Source: Slackia sp.
GTDB lineage: Bacteria > Actinomycetota > Coriobacteriia > Coriobacteriales > Eggerthellaceae
Assembly (NCBI GenBank): GCA_029266945.1
Contig: JARIED010000011.1
Span: forward strand, 1-52,402
DNA: 52,402 nt
Direction of reading: 5' to 3'
Part shown: in pieces, positions 1 to 8,115 of the stretch
How the letters are laid out: every line of letters starts with the position of its first letter
Numbering within the stretch: the first letter of the stretch is position 1
The notes under the pieces: model-generated
Database searches by the model: none
Told to the model about the DNA's origin: nothing
The model's input: the letters and a program-made list of their open reading frames with translations, nothing else
Made by a program: the position numbers and the translations under genes

Positions 1-320
1 TGACACGCAGGCTCGACCCAATGGAGCGAGTAAAGGAACTCGGCGACGCATCCGTGCCATTCGAGTTCGACGTGCACGCCCTCATTTTCACTGACGATGC
101 GCCAGGGCTCGAAGCGGCGCTACATCGAGAGTTCTCCGATCGCCGCGTAAACATGGTGAACAACCGCCGCGAGTTCTTCCGCGTTTCGCTTGAAGAAATA
201 GAACGAGTGGTAATGGCGAACTACGACAAAACCGTTGAGTTCACCGAAGCACCCGACGCCGCTCAATACAGGACGAGCGAAGCCATGAGACGCGAAATGC
301 AGCAGAAGGAGGAAGCGTAA
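1..320 (+). CDS. GIY-YIG/T5orf172 (DUF4041-type) protein, 3' end only
   Basis: The reading frame is open from the first bases of the window (frame starting at base 3) and ends at TAA 318-320, so only about 105 C-terminal residues are visible. The stretch RRLDPMERVKELGDASVPF followed by a conserved DVHA segment, and later NRREFF, resembles the C-terminal half of the T5orf172/GIY-YIG-like nuclease domain found at the end of DUF4041 proteins. The first in-frame ATG (base 21) is internal to that motif and is not the true start. The catalytic GIY-YIG motif itself lies outside the window. A role in DNA binding or cleavage is family inference only. The last 20 residues are charged and probably helical. 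Confidence 0.7.
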   Translation, partial: TRRLDPMERVKELGDASVPFEFDVHALIFTDDAPGLEAALHREFSDRRVNMVNNRREFFRVSLEEIERVVMANYDKTVEFTEAPDAAQYRTSEAMRREMQQKEEA

Positions 321-417
321 ACCTCCCCTTCTTGCGCAAAGACCCAACAATGCAGATAACGCGCCACGACCGACCTACGGCCCCTAAACGCCGCGATTCT
401 ACGATAGACTTACCTGC

Positions 418-2232
418 ATGGATACCATTCTGCTTGAAATCATCGAAGAGATACGCCGCGGCACCGAGGTGGACCACAAGGTGCTCGCCCGCATCCTGCA
501 CGAACACAATCAAAATCGCACGCGCAACGAAGACCACTTCGCAAAAAAGCAGCTTCTGCCCTACTACTTCGCGCTGAAGAACCGCGCGCCCGAAACGGTG
601 GCGGCATGGGGGCTCGACGACGCCGACGAGCGCGCGCTGATCGCGGCGCTGCAGATGAAGCCGCGCCGCACCGCATCGGGCGTGGCCACGATCACCGTGA
701 TCACCAAGCCCTGGAGCTGCGGCAGCGATTGCCTGTACTGCCCCAACGACGTGCGCATGCCGAAAAGCTACCTGCACGACGAACCCGCCTGCCAGCGCGC
801 CGAGCGCAACTGCTTCGACCCGTATCTGCAGGTGGCGTCGCGCCTGCGCGCGCTCTACCAGATGGGCCATCCCATCGACAAGATCGAGCTGATCGTGCTG
901 GGCGGCACCTGGACCGACTACCCCGCCGCCTACCAGACCTGGTTCATAGCCGAGCTGTTCCGCGCGCTCAACGACGGCGTGGACGCCGCCGACCAAGCGG
1001 CAGCGCGGCGCGCCTTCTACGCGGATGCGGGCATCGCCTGCGACGGTGCCCCGCTTGCCGACTTCGCCCACGACGCCCAGCAGGCGATCGACCAGGGCGC
1101 ACCGTTCAACACCGTGGTGCGCGACCTGTACGCCGGCCACGAAGGCTGGCAGCGCGCGGTGGCCATGCAGCGCGCGACGATCGAAGAACTTGAAGCCCTG
1201 CAGCGCGAAAACGAGCAGGCGGACAGCCGCGTGGTGGGCCTGGTGGTGGAAACGCGCCCCGACGCGATCGACGCGCGCACCTGCGCAATGCTGCGCCGCT
1301 TCGGCTGCACCAAAGTGCAGATCGGCGTGCAGAGCCTGAACCCCGCCGTGCTGGCCGCCAACAACCGCCGCATCAGCCCCGAGCGCATCGCCGAGGCCTT
1401 CGCCTTGCTGCGCCTGTTCGGCTTCAAGATCCATGCGCACTTCATGGCCAACCTGTACGGCGCCACGCCCGCGGCCGACAAGCGCGACTACGAGGCCTTC
1501 GTGACCGACGCGCGCTATCTGCCCGACGAGGTGAAGATCTATCCGTGCGCACTCGTGAACGGCACGGGCCTGGTGAAGCACTACGAAGACGGCAGCTGGC
1601 GCCCGTATTCCGAAGACGAACTGATCGACGTGCTTTCGCATGACACGCTGGTCACGCCGCCTTACATGCGCATCTCGCGCATGATCAGAGACATTTCGGC
1701 AAGCGACATCATGGCGGGCAACAAGAAGACCAACCTGCGACAGATGGTAGAGCGCCACATCGAGCAGACCGGCCGCGGCAGCCGGGTGTCCGACATCCGC
1801 TACCGCGAAATCAACAACCGCGCCACCGACACGGGCGAGCTGTCGCTGCACATGGTGGAATACGGCACGTCCGTTTCGACCGAGCGCTTTTTGCAGTGGG
1901 TCGCGCCCGACAACCGCATCGCCGGCTTCTTGCGCCTGTCGCTGCCGAAGCCCGATGCCGTGGCCGCGCGCGACGGGCTGCCGATCGGCGAAGGCGAGGC
2001 CATGATCCGCGAAGTGCACGTCTACGGAGCCGCCGCCAAACTGCATGCCACGAGCAAAGGCGCGCAGCATCTGGGCCTGGGGCGCACGCTGGTCGAAACC
2101 GCCTGTTCCATGGCGCGCGAGGCGGGCTACGAAGCCGTCAACGTAATCAGCTCCGTAGGTACGCGCGAGTACTATCGCAAGCTGGGCTTCGCCGATGCGG
2201 GCCTGTACCAGAAACGCATGCTGTACGAGTAG
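418..2232 (+). CDS. elp3: Elp3-family tRNA uridine-34 radical SAM/acetyltransferase
   Basis: 604 residues. The radical SAM cluster motif is visible as Cys101-x3-Cys105-x2-Cys108 (WSCGSDCLYCP). It is followed by a TIM-barrel-like region with LGGTWTDYP and VVETRPD motifs. The C-terminal about 100 residues form a GNAT domain with an acetyl-CoA loop (GAQHLGLGRTL) and a terminal YYRKLGF motif. This two-domain order is that of Elp3, the catalytic subunit that makes 5-carboxymethyl-type side chains on the wobble uridine of tRNA from acetyl-CoA and SAM. Bacterial and archaeal members act without the other Elongator subunits. The start is the first ATG that gives a full-length N-terminus. No clear Shine-Dalgarno precedes it, so the leader may be very short. 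The LOG gene follows after 160 bases. Confidence 0.93.
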   Translation: MDTILLEIIEEIRRGTEVDHKVLARILHEHNQNRTRNEDHFAKKQLLPYYFALKNRAPETVAAWGLDDADERALIAALQMKPRRTASGVATITVITKPWSCGSDCLYCPNDVRMPKSYLHDEPACQRAERNCFDPYLQVASRLRALYQMGHPIDKIELIVLGGTWTDYPAAYQTWFIAELFRALNDGVDAADQAAARRAFYADAGIACDGAPLADFAHDAQQAIDQGAPFNTVVRDLYAGHEGWQRAVAMQRATIEELEALQRENEQADSRVVGLVVETRPDAIDARTCAMLRRFGCTKVQIGVQSLNPAVLAANNRRISPERIAEAFALLRLFGFKIHAHFMANLYGATPAADKRDYEAFVTDARYLPDEVKIYPCALVNGTGLVKHYEDGSWRPYSEDELIDVLSHDTLVTPPYMRISRMIRDISASDIMAGNKKTNLRQMVERHIEQTGRGSRVSDIRYREINNRATDTGELSLHMVEYGTSVSTERFLQWVAPDNRIAGFLRLSLPKPDAVAARDGLPIGEGEAMIREVHVYGAAAKLHATSKGAQHLGLGRTLVETACSMAREAGYEAVNVISSVGTREYYRKLGFADAGLYQKRMLYE

Positions 2233-2392
2233 GCCCAAGGGCGGACGGGCGACCACGCCCCTGCCCGCCCGTCGCGAAAACCAGGCACGGCAACCCCGCA
2301 GACCGCCCCGAACCCGACCGCGAAAAGCGACGATACGAACCGAAACCCAGCCGCGCCTGGCGCGCGGCAACCGATACGAAAGGAACCGACCT

Positions 2393-2932
2393 ATGAACAT
2401 CTGCGTTTTCTGCTCGTCGTCGAACCACCTCGACGACATCTACCTCGACGCCGCCGCGGCGCTTGGACGCGCGATCGCCGGCCGCGGACACACGCTGGTG
2501 TTCGGCGGCTACGACATGGGCCTCATGGGCGCCTCGGCCCGCGCCGCCGTAGAGGCGGGCGGCCGCGTGATGGGCATCACCACGGAAGGCCTGAGCGCAA
2601 AGGGTCGCGCTGTGGTCGCAGGCATCGAGGAAGAATGCACGGCCGACCTGTCGGCGCGCAAAGAGCGCATGGTGGAGCTTTCCGACGCCTTCGTCACGCT
2701 GCCCGGGGGCCTTGGTACCTTCGACGAGTTCTTCAGCGTGATTTCGCGCGTGAAGGCGGGCGAGCTGAACGCCCCCAGCGCCCTGCTGGATGTGGACGGC
2801 TTCTTCAGGCCGCTGGCCGCCCTGCTCGACGACGCCTGCGCACGCGGCCTGAATTCGTCGAACTGGCGCGCCGCTTGCGAAATCTTCGACGACGCCGAGG
2901 CGCTCGTGTCCTGGATCGAGAATGCGCGATGA
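2393..2932 (+). CDS. LOG family protein (TIGR00730-type Rossmann fold)
   Basis: 179 residues. The protein has the N-terminal CVFCSSS motif, a GGYDMGLMG loop and the family signature PGGLGTFDE, which corresponds to PGGxGTxxE. These place it in the LOG/'lysine decarboxylase-like' family, whose characterised members are phosphoribohydrolases that release free cytokinin-type bases from nucleotides. The substrate in this bacterium is unknown. The ATG at 2393 is chosen because an AAAGGA Shine-Dalgarno sits about 10 bases upstream and the conserved family N-terminus starts there; the longer upstream open frame has no family similarity. Its TGA stop overlaps the ATG of the next small gene (ATGA), so the two are probably translationally coupled. 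Confidence 0.9.
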   Translation: MNICVFCSSSNHLDDIYLDAAAALGRAIAGRGHTLVFGGYDMGLMGASARAAVEAGGRVMGITTEGLSAKGRAVVAGIEEECTADLSARKERMVELSDAFVTLPGGLGTFDEFFSVISRVKAGELNAPSALLDVDGFFRPLAALLDDACARGLNSSNWRAACEIFDDAEALVSWIENAR

Positions 2933-3096
2933 GCGAGCGCACGAACGCAGGACGCCCGCCGCTACCTCCTCTGCCGAAAAAGCAGAACCTCTGCAGGCAG
3001 TTTTTCGGCGGCGCGCACGCATCCAAAGGCATCGGCCCCAACAAGGCCTGCGGCCACAAGGGCGGCATCCGACGCCAGGGATCGAAGCGCGGATAG
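2929..3096 (+). CDS. 55-residue basic protein coupled to the LOG gene
   Basis: This short frame starts at an ATG overlapping the LOG stop codon (ATGA, 2929-2932) and ends just before a strong hairpin. The product is 55 residues, strongly basic, rich in Gly, Lys, Arg and Pro, with two cysteines (NLCRQFF and NKACGHKGG). I do not recognise a family. The case for a real gene is the coupled start, the stop immediately before the terminator, and a non-random composition. The ACGH motif resembles the ACGHGA motif of another small gene near 35.5 kb. A zinc- or RNA-binding role is conceivable but only speculation. Confidence 0.55.
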   Translation: MSERTNAGRPPLPPLPKKQNLCRQFFGGAHASKGIGPNKACGHKGGIRRQGSKRG

Positions 3097-3110
3097 CCCT
3101 TATACAGCAA

Positions 3111-3144
3111 AACCGCCGCGCGGCATGCAGCCTGCGCGGCGGTT
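3111..3144. terminator. Hairpin terminator between convergent genes
   Basis: An 11-bp perfect stem (AACCGCCGCGC paired with GCGCGGCGGTT) with a 12-base loop. It lies between the small + strand gene and the NifX-like gene on the - strand. On the - strand it is followed by TTTT, so it may serve both directions. Confidence 0.75.
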
Positions 3145-3184
3145 GTTCATCCAGTGCGAATATGAGCGACGCCCGAAACGCCTC

Positions 3185-3547
3185 CTAGTGACGGCAGGCG
3201 TGCTCGGGACCCATAGCGGGAAGCTCTCCCGCAGCGGCGCGCTTGGCGACGTCGCCCACGCCCGGGGTCTCGGCGTCGTAGAACACCGTGATGCCCGCCT
3301 GAGCGAAGCCCTGCATGGGACGCATGCCCATGCCAGCCGCCACGATGGCGTCGGCTCCGGCGTCGGAAAGGATGCTCACCGGACGCAGGCATCCGCCGCT
3401 TTCGTGCGGAGGATTGGCCACGATGGAGACCTCTTTGATTTCGCCGTCTTCGATGTCAACCATCGTGAAGCAATCGCTATGGCCGAAATGACCCGAGCGA
3501 ACCGCGTCCAGACCGCCCTCGCCCATCGAAGGAATTGCCAGCTTCAT
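3185..3547 (-). CDS. NifX/NifB-type dinitrogenase iron-molybdenum cofactor-like protein
   Basis: About 120 residues. The N-terminus MKLAIPS and the segments SGHFGHSDCF and GADAIVAAGMGMRPM match the small NifX/NifB-C-terminal-like fold. In nitrogen fixers that fold carries FeMo-cofactor precursors; in non-fixers it is a common orphan protein of unknown role. A Cys/His-rich tail (HACRH) could bind metal. No nif genes are nearby, so nitrogen fixation should not be inferred. The start is uncertain: ATG 3547 fits the family N-terminus, while GTG codons at 3556 and 3559 lie closer to the AGAGAAAG Shine-Dalgarno-like sequence. Confidence 0.83.
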   Translation of the reverse strand: MKLAIPSMGEGGLDAVRSGHFGHSDCFTMVDIEDGEIKEVSIVANPPHESGGCLRPVSILSDAGADAIVAAGMGMRPMQGFAQAGITVFYDAETPGVGDVAKRAAAGELPAMGPEHACRH

Positions 3548-3660
3548 ACTTGCCACCACGCTTTCTCTTGTCGCGTTCGAATTCTTTCCTTCATGGTACT
3601 CCTTTTTGAGAGCGCCAAGGCATCATTTTCACGAGCGGCCGCGAGCCGCCGCTCGTCGCG

Positions 3661-4455
3661 CTACCCCCGCGGCTCCTCTTTCAGGTCCTCCATCGTGCGC
3701 ATGCCCACTTCAGCGCACGCACGCATGGACATCTTCTCGGCCAGCAGCATCTTGCAAAACTCGCGCAGGTCGGCCTCGTTATCAGGCAGGATTTCCTTTT
3801 CGTAATCGTCGATCGTCTCGATCGCGTACGAGGCGTTCACGTCGAAGATGCTGAACTGCTCGGGATCGAAGCGCTCGCCCGACCGCAGGCCCAGCCAATC
3901 GCGCGTCTCGCGGTAGCGCGCATCGAGCGGATTGTCGAGCACGCGACAGAAATCGACGTAGCCTACCGTGCCGCCGACGCCCTCGGGAGGCGCCTGGCGC
4001 GCGCCGCCCAAGCACACCGGCATGAACGGAAACGCCGCCTCGTCATCGCGCACCACACGCTCGATTTCGACCTCGATTTCCCAATAGTCTTCCATGTCGT
4101 AGAAAAACGACGCCTTATCGCCCGGCTTCATAAGCTCGCAGATCTTCTTGTCGTCGGCGCCCACGTGCACCTCGCCCTTCATACGCGGCATAGCGGCATT
4201 ACGCTCCATGAGCAGAGGGTCGTCCAAGAACATGCTGCCCTTGTGGAAATAGAAGCCGTATTCGCCGCTCCAGTCGAAGGCGCCCAGCACCGCATCGCCC
4301 AGCATGAAGAACGTGTCGTCGGCGGGAATGAGGAAGCGGCGCCAGATAGCGGGCTCGATATACAGAAGCGTCGCCTTCACCTGGAAGACGTTTTTCGAGA
4401 AATCGGGCGCACCCGCTGCCTTCGACGCGGGGAATTGGAACACGTTATCGGCCAT
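3661..4455 (-). CDS. pRiA4b ORF-3 family protein
   Basis: 264 residues. The segment VFQVKATLLYIEPAIWRR followed by a WSGEYGFYF region and a FFYDMEDYWEIEVE region is typical of the plasmid pRiA4b ORF-3-like fold (IS1096 TnpR-like domain), whose function is unknown. Members often carry the pattern in which a Tyr/Asp-rich strand is followed by a GG-rich loop naming a 'gly-gly' turn, seen here as GGVGG-like PPEGVGG. The C-terminal about 60 residues are acidic and helical. The ATG at 4455 has GAAAGGAC about 7 bases upstream. The gene stands alone, convergent with nothing obvious. The name reflects the founding plasmid and does not by itself show mobility here. Confidence 0.82.
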   Translation of the reverse strand: MADNVFQFPASKAAGAPDFSKNVFQVKATLLYIEPAIWRRFLIPADDTFFMLGDAVLGAFDWSGEYGFYFHKGSMFLDDPLLMERNAAMPRMKGEVHVGADDKKICELMKPGDKASFFYDMEDYWEIEVEIERVVRDDEAAFPFMPVCLGGARQAPPEGVGGTVGYVDFCRVLDNPLDARYRETRDWLGLRSGERFDPEQFSIFDVNASYAIETIDDYEKEILPDNEADLREFCKMLLAEKMSMRACAEVGMRTMEDLKEEPRG

Positions 4456-4499
4456 AGCCGTCCTTTCTTCGTGAAATAAGCCAGTTCGTGCATCTTTTT

Positions 4500-4512
4500 T
4501 GCAGTTGGCGGT
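4500..4512. repeat. Left arm of a 13-bp inverted repeat
   Basis: TGCAGTTGGCGGT at 4500-4512 is the exact reverse complement of 4617-4629. The pair bounds a 130-bp AT-richer stretch in an otherwise gene-free interval of about 300 bases (4456-4752). Confidence 0.6.
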
Positions 4513-4616
4513 CTTAAGAGAGCGAATTTTCGAGGTTCCGGCCTCCCTGAAGCGTATCCATCCATTTCCGACCTGGCATTATGCTGACAACAATAAAACG
4601 AAGCCCGCGAAAAAAA

Positions 4617-4629
4617 ACCGCCAACTGCA
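4617..4629. repeat. Right arm of a 13-bp inverted repeat
   Basis: ACCGCCAACTGCA, exact inverse of 4500-4512. A seven-base direct match (TTCGTGC) occurs outside both arms, at 4485-4491 and 4633-4639. No ORF lies between the arms. It could be a MITE-like remnant or a pair of operator sites. Confidence 0.55.
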
Positions 4630-4689
4630 TATTTCGTGCGCAAATCGTCAAAAAACCGACGCGAAAGACCCCGCATGATGCCGAAACGC

Positions 4690-4715
4690 CCGAAGGCGGG
4701 GCAAACCGCCTTCGG
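4690..4715 (-). terminator. Hairpin terminator after the MoxR/VWA pair
   Basis: A 10-bp stem (CCGAAGGCGG with CCGCCTTCGG) around a six-base loop. It lies 38 bases past the MoxR stop codon on the - strand. The following run is only GCGTTTC, so termination strength is uncertain. Confidence 0.5.
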
Positions 4716-4752
4716 ACGCTATACGTTTCTGTCCGGGACCCTGCAGCGCGCG

Positions 4753-6258
4753 CTATCGCGCCTCGGCCGCCTTCATCGCGCGCTCCTGCAACGCCGCGGC
4801 TCGCTCTTCGAGCATCAGGTCGCGGCTGTGGGCCTGATAGCTTTCCGAACCGTAGCGGCCGATGAAGGAAACCACCGATGCGTCCGCCGAAATATCCGTG
4901 GTGAACAGCAGCGTCTCTTTGCCGATGCCGAACGCCTCGTCCAAGAACGCATAGGCGCTATCCAGCCCGCGCTGCGCGGCCGCCACCGCCTCGTCGAGCT
5001 GCTGCGCATACGCGCCGAAGCGGGCCTTGGCCTGGTCAAGAGCGACTGGCGCCGCCTCGTCGGCGATGGCGCGCAGGAAACGCGCGGCCGTCATGAGCGA
5101 CGAGCCCTCGTCGGTGGACATAAGCCTGCTTTCGCGGCCCTCCTTCGCACGGGCGTCGTAATCGATCGCCGCGGCCGAACACGCCGCACGCACGTCGGCG
5201 GCGTCGGCCAGGCCGCCTTCGCAATGCTGCGCGACCTGCTTGACGGCCGCGAAGGCCAGATCGGTAGCGGCGTCTTGCAGCATCACGGCGTGCAGGCGTC
5301 CCGCAAGCGAGCTGGACAAAAGCCCCACCAGCGCCACGCGCTCGTCGAACGGCGCCGCCTTGGCGCGCTCGACCACATGCCCTTCGGCCTCGCCTTCCAA
5401 GATCGCATCGATCTGATAGTCGGAGCGGTACTTGTTGAACAGGTCGTAATACACCGCGAAGCGCTTGGCCGTGCGCGCGTCCTGCACATACTGGGCGATC
5501 AGGCGCTCGGTCACGGGAATGCCGCGCGCTTCATAGACGCGCATCACGCGCGACAGGTCGTCCCAACCGCGGGCCGTGACGAACGCCTTGCCGTCGAGCG
5601 TGGCCTCGATGTGGTAGAAATCAGAGGTCTCCGCATCGAGGTACGCGATGATGGCCGGATGCACGCGCGATGCGAGCGCATAGGCCTTCCATGCCTCGTA
5701 ATCGGGCTCAACGTCGATGCGCTTGAGGCGGTCCCACGTGGCCACGTCGAAATCGTGCGTGCTGCGGTTGTACTCGGACGGATTGCCGGCCGTGACCACC
5801 ACCCAACCCTGCGGCACCTGATGGCAGCCGAACACCTTGTACTGCAAAAACTGCAGGATAGCGGGCGTGAGCGTTTCCGAGACGCAGTTGATCTCGTCCA
5901 AGAACAGGATGCCTTCCTTCCTGCCCGTTTCGGCCATGGCCTCATAGACCGACGCGATGATTTCGCTCATCGTGTATTCGGACACGCTGAACGTCTCGCC
6001 CTCGAAGGAGCGCTCGGCGATATACGGCAGGCCAAGGGCGCTTTGGCGCGTGTGGTGCGTCATGGAATAGCTCACCAACCCGATGCCCATCTCGCGCGCC
6101 ACCTGCTCCATGATGGCAGTCTTGCCCACGCCGGGCGCGCCGATCAGAAACAGCGGACGCTGCCGTTCGATGGGAATGAGATACGAGCCGTTCTCGTCTT
6201 TGGCGAGGTAGACCTCGACCGCGCGGGCCACCTCTTCTTTCGCCTGGCGGATATTCAT
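4753..6258 (-). CDS. MoxR-type AAA+ ATPase
   Basis: 501 residues. Walker A is GAPGVGKT at about 40-47, Walker B is FLDEIN around Asp121-Glu122, and a VVVTAGNPSEYNRS sensor-1-like strand follows. This is the usual MoxR/RavA arrangement. Such ATPases act as chaperones that work with a VWA-domain partner encoded beside them, often to mature or insert metal into client enzymes. The C-terminal about 250 residues are helical and Ala-rich. The start at 6258 is chosen because ATG overlaps the stop of the VWA-like gene (ATGA), which implies translational coupling and matched production; the longer upstream frame overlaps that gene. The client is not evident. Confidence 0.9.
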   Translation of the reverse strand: MNIRQAKEEVARAVEVYLAKDENGSYLIPIERQRPLFLIGAPGVGKTAIMEQVAREMGIGLVSYSMTHHTRQSALGLPYIAERSFEGETFSVSEYTMSEIIASVYEAMAETGRKEGILFLDEINCVSETLTPAILQFLQYKVFGCHQVPQGWVVVTAGNPSEYNRSTHDFDVATWDRLKRIDVEPDYEAWKAYALASRVHPAIIAYLDAETSDFYHIEATLDGKAFVTARGWDDLSRVMRVYEARGIPVTERLIAQYVQDARTAKRFAVYYDLFNKYRSDYQIDAILEGEAEGHVVERAKAAPFDERVALVGLLSSSLAGRLHAVMLQDAATDLAFAAVKQVAQHCEGGLADAADVRAACSAAAIDYDARAKEGRESRLMSTDEGSSLMTAARFLRAIADEAAPVALDQAKARFGAYAQQLDEAVAAAQRGLDSAYAFLDEAFGIGKETLLFTTDISADASVVSFIGRYGSESYQAHSRDLMLEERAAALQERAMKAAEAR

Positions 6259-7961
6259 CGCATGCCCTCCTTGTCGCCTGTGCGGAATTCCCCGGAACCG
6301 ATCTTGACGCGCAACGCCCACGGGGGCACGTCGGGTTCTTCGACATAGGCCTCGTCGGTCAAGACGAACGCCACGTCGTAGCGCGGCTTCGAGCGCGGGT
6401 ACGCCCCCTGCCCATCGGTGAAATACAGAAGCCCCTTCAGATGCGCCAGCTCGCCCGCGTCCATCAAGTCATCGATGTAGGAGAACACGGGTCGAAAATC
6501 CGTGCCGCCGAGGCCCTTGATTTCGAGGCCGTCGGCCCAGGCGCGCGCGTCGGCGCGGCTCGTGATGCGGGCGACGTCTTGAATCTGCGCGTCGCATTGG
6601 ATCAGATACAGATTGAGCGCATCCGAGAACATGCCCGCGTCTTCCAGGATATCGCAGGTGCGCTCGACGAACGCGGCCACCGTGTCGCCCTTCGTCGAAG
6701 CCGACGTGTCGATCGCGATCACGAAATCGCGGATGCGGCCGTCATCGGCGTACTCGAGCGGCTCGACCAGGGGCATGTTGCCGTAGCGCTGCAGCCCGTA
6801 GCAGTAATAGACGTAGTCGAACTCCTCGTCGTTGACGGCCATCTGCTCATCGCGCGACACGAAGCGGCGCAGGAATTCCCCATAGTCGACCTTGTCGACG
6901 TTGGAACGCTTGAGCGCCATGGAGAACTCGCCGCCGAACGCGCCCCAGAGCTGGGAGAAGTCATCGAGCGCCACGTCGGCGCGTAGCGATATCTCGCGCC
7001 AGCGCGTCTGCATGGCCTCGTTGAACGAATCGGTCGGCAGAGGTCGCGTGCGCTGCTGCGGCTCGGGCGCGCCCATCGCGGCGATATCGGGAGACGGAAC
7101 GCCGCCGGCGCCGTAGCACGATTCGGCCGCATCGAGCGCGTCGGCGCGGGTCGCCGAGGCGTAGGACAGCATCATCGACGCCAGCGCGTCGTCGGCGAAC
7201 TCTGGCGCGGCATCGCCTGGATCGCGCATGCCCTCGTCGGGAGCATCGTCGCGGGCATCGTCGCCGTCGTCGCGCGCATCCTTGCCGCCTGCGTTCGCGC
7301 GAGCGGCGCCGTCGGCTTCGGACTGCGAGAACAGCCCGTCGGAGCCGCCTTCCGCCGCGGGCTGCGCATCACTGGCGGCCGTGCCGCGCATCCACAGCGC
7401 ATGGTCGTCGACGAAAAAAGCGCGGCGCAAGTCGATCGCCTCCTCGTCGGCGACGCCTTCGTCGACCAGCCGATAATAAAGCGACTCGGCCGTGACGAAC
7501 GGCATGCCGGCGCACAGGCGCGCGCAGATCGGCTCCTGCTGTGCGACGCGGCGGCATGCGATTTCGGAAAGGCCCAGGTCGTTCATGCAGCTTTCCACCG
7601 CCATATCGCAGGCCAGATCCCACAGCGCGGGACGAAACGCCGCGTTGGAGAACGGATGGCGGAACAGGCAGTGCATCGTCATATGCAAGACGTCGCGCGA
7701 AAGGCGCGCAGGCTCTTCGGAAAACGCGCGCACCGTGCGCTCGGGGTCGTAATAGATCGCCGCGCCGTCAGTCGCGAATAGCGAGCCGGGCGCAGGAGTG
7801 CACTCGAGCCGCGATATCGCGGGCTCGAGGAACCGCAACGCCACCAGCAGCGTTTCCTTCGCATAATCGAGCAGCTCGCAGGAGAGCTCCGCGCAGCGGC
7901 CGTCCGCCGCGCCCCGCTCCTCGACGCAATCGAGCGCGCCGTCGTGTTTGCCAAGCGCCAT
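6255..7961 (-). CDS. VWA-like protein with metallopeptidase-like N-terminal domain (DUF2201-type)
   Basis: 568 residues. The N-terminal domain resembles the DUF2201/putative metallopeptidase region (DLACDMAVESCMNDLGL), but the HExxH site reads H93-M-T-M-H97 with a further His102, so the catalytic Glu is absent. The middle, about 200-290, is acidic and low-complexity (Asp/Ala-rich). The C-terminal VWA-like domain keeps a MIDAS: DTSAS at 418-422, Thr487 in GGTDF, and Asp516 in FTDG. It is coupled to the downstream MoxR ATPase. By analogy with MoxR-VWA pairs (RavA-ViaA type) the two probably form one cytoplasmic remodelling complex. The start at 7961 has GAAGGAC about 6 bases upstream. Confidence 0.85.
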   Translation of the reverse strand: MALGKHDGALDCVEERGAADGRCAELSCELLDYAKETLLVALRFLEPAISRLECTPAPGSLFATDGAAIYYDPERTVRAFSEEPARLSRDVLHMTMHCLFRHPFSNAAFRPALWDLACDMAVESCMNDLGLSEIACRRVAQQEPICARLCAGMPFVTAESLYYRLVDEGVADEEAIDLRRAFFVDDHALWMRGTAASDAQPAAEGGSDGLFSQSEADGAARANAGGKDARDDGDDARDDAPDEGMRDPGDAAPEFADDALASMMLSYASATRADALDAAESCYGAGGVPSPDIAAMGAPEPQQRTRPLPTDSFNEAMQTRWREISLRADVALDDFSQLWGAFGGEFSMALKRSNVDKVDYGEFLRRFVSRDEQMAVNDEEFDYVYYCYGLQRYGNMPLVEPLEYADDGRIRDFVIAIDTSASTKGDTVAAFVERTCDILEDAGMFSDALNLYLIQCDAQIQDVARITSRADARAWADGLEIKGLGGTDFRPVFSYIDDLMDAGELAHLKGLLYFTDGQGAYPRSKPRYDVAFVLTDEAYVEEPDVPPWALRVKIGSGEFRTGDKEGMR

Positions 7962-8115
7962 ACCTGCCGTCCTTCTCGTGAAACGACCTTGTTGAGGGCA
8001 TCATAGCGCAACGGGCATCGCAGAAGAGCGCGGCGGCGAAAGCCCCGAAACGTCACGGGTGCGTTACCATGGTCACGTCTGGCATTCGCCTGCATCCGTG
8101 CATAGGGAGGACCAC

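Noticed and set aside
2236..2280. Possible hairpin after elp3 (GACGGGCG / CGCCCGTC)
   Set aside because: No T-run, and the surrounding sequence is so GC-rich that short complementary stretches are expected by chance.
241..2439. 732-codon open frame on the - strand
   Set aside because: Antisense to elp3, with Arg/His/Val-rich composition typical of shadow frames in high-GC DNA.
3185..3547. Evidence for nitrogen fixation from the NifX/NifB-like gene
   Set aside because: No other nif genes; this small fold is widespread in non-fixers.
3661..4455. Plasmid or mobile-element origin of the pRiA4b-like gene
   Set aside because: The family name comes from a plasmid, but members are common in chromosomes; no transposase, integrase or att-like site is adjacent.
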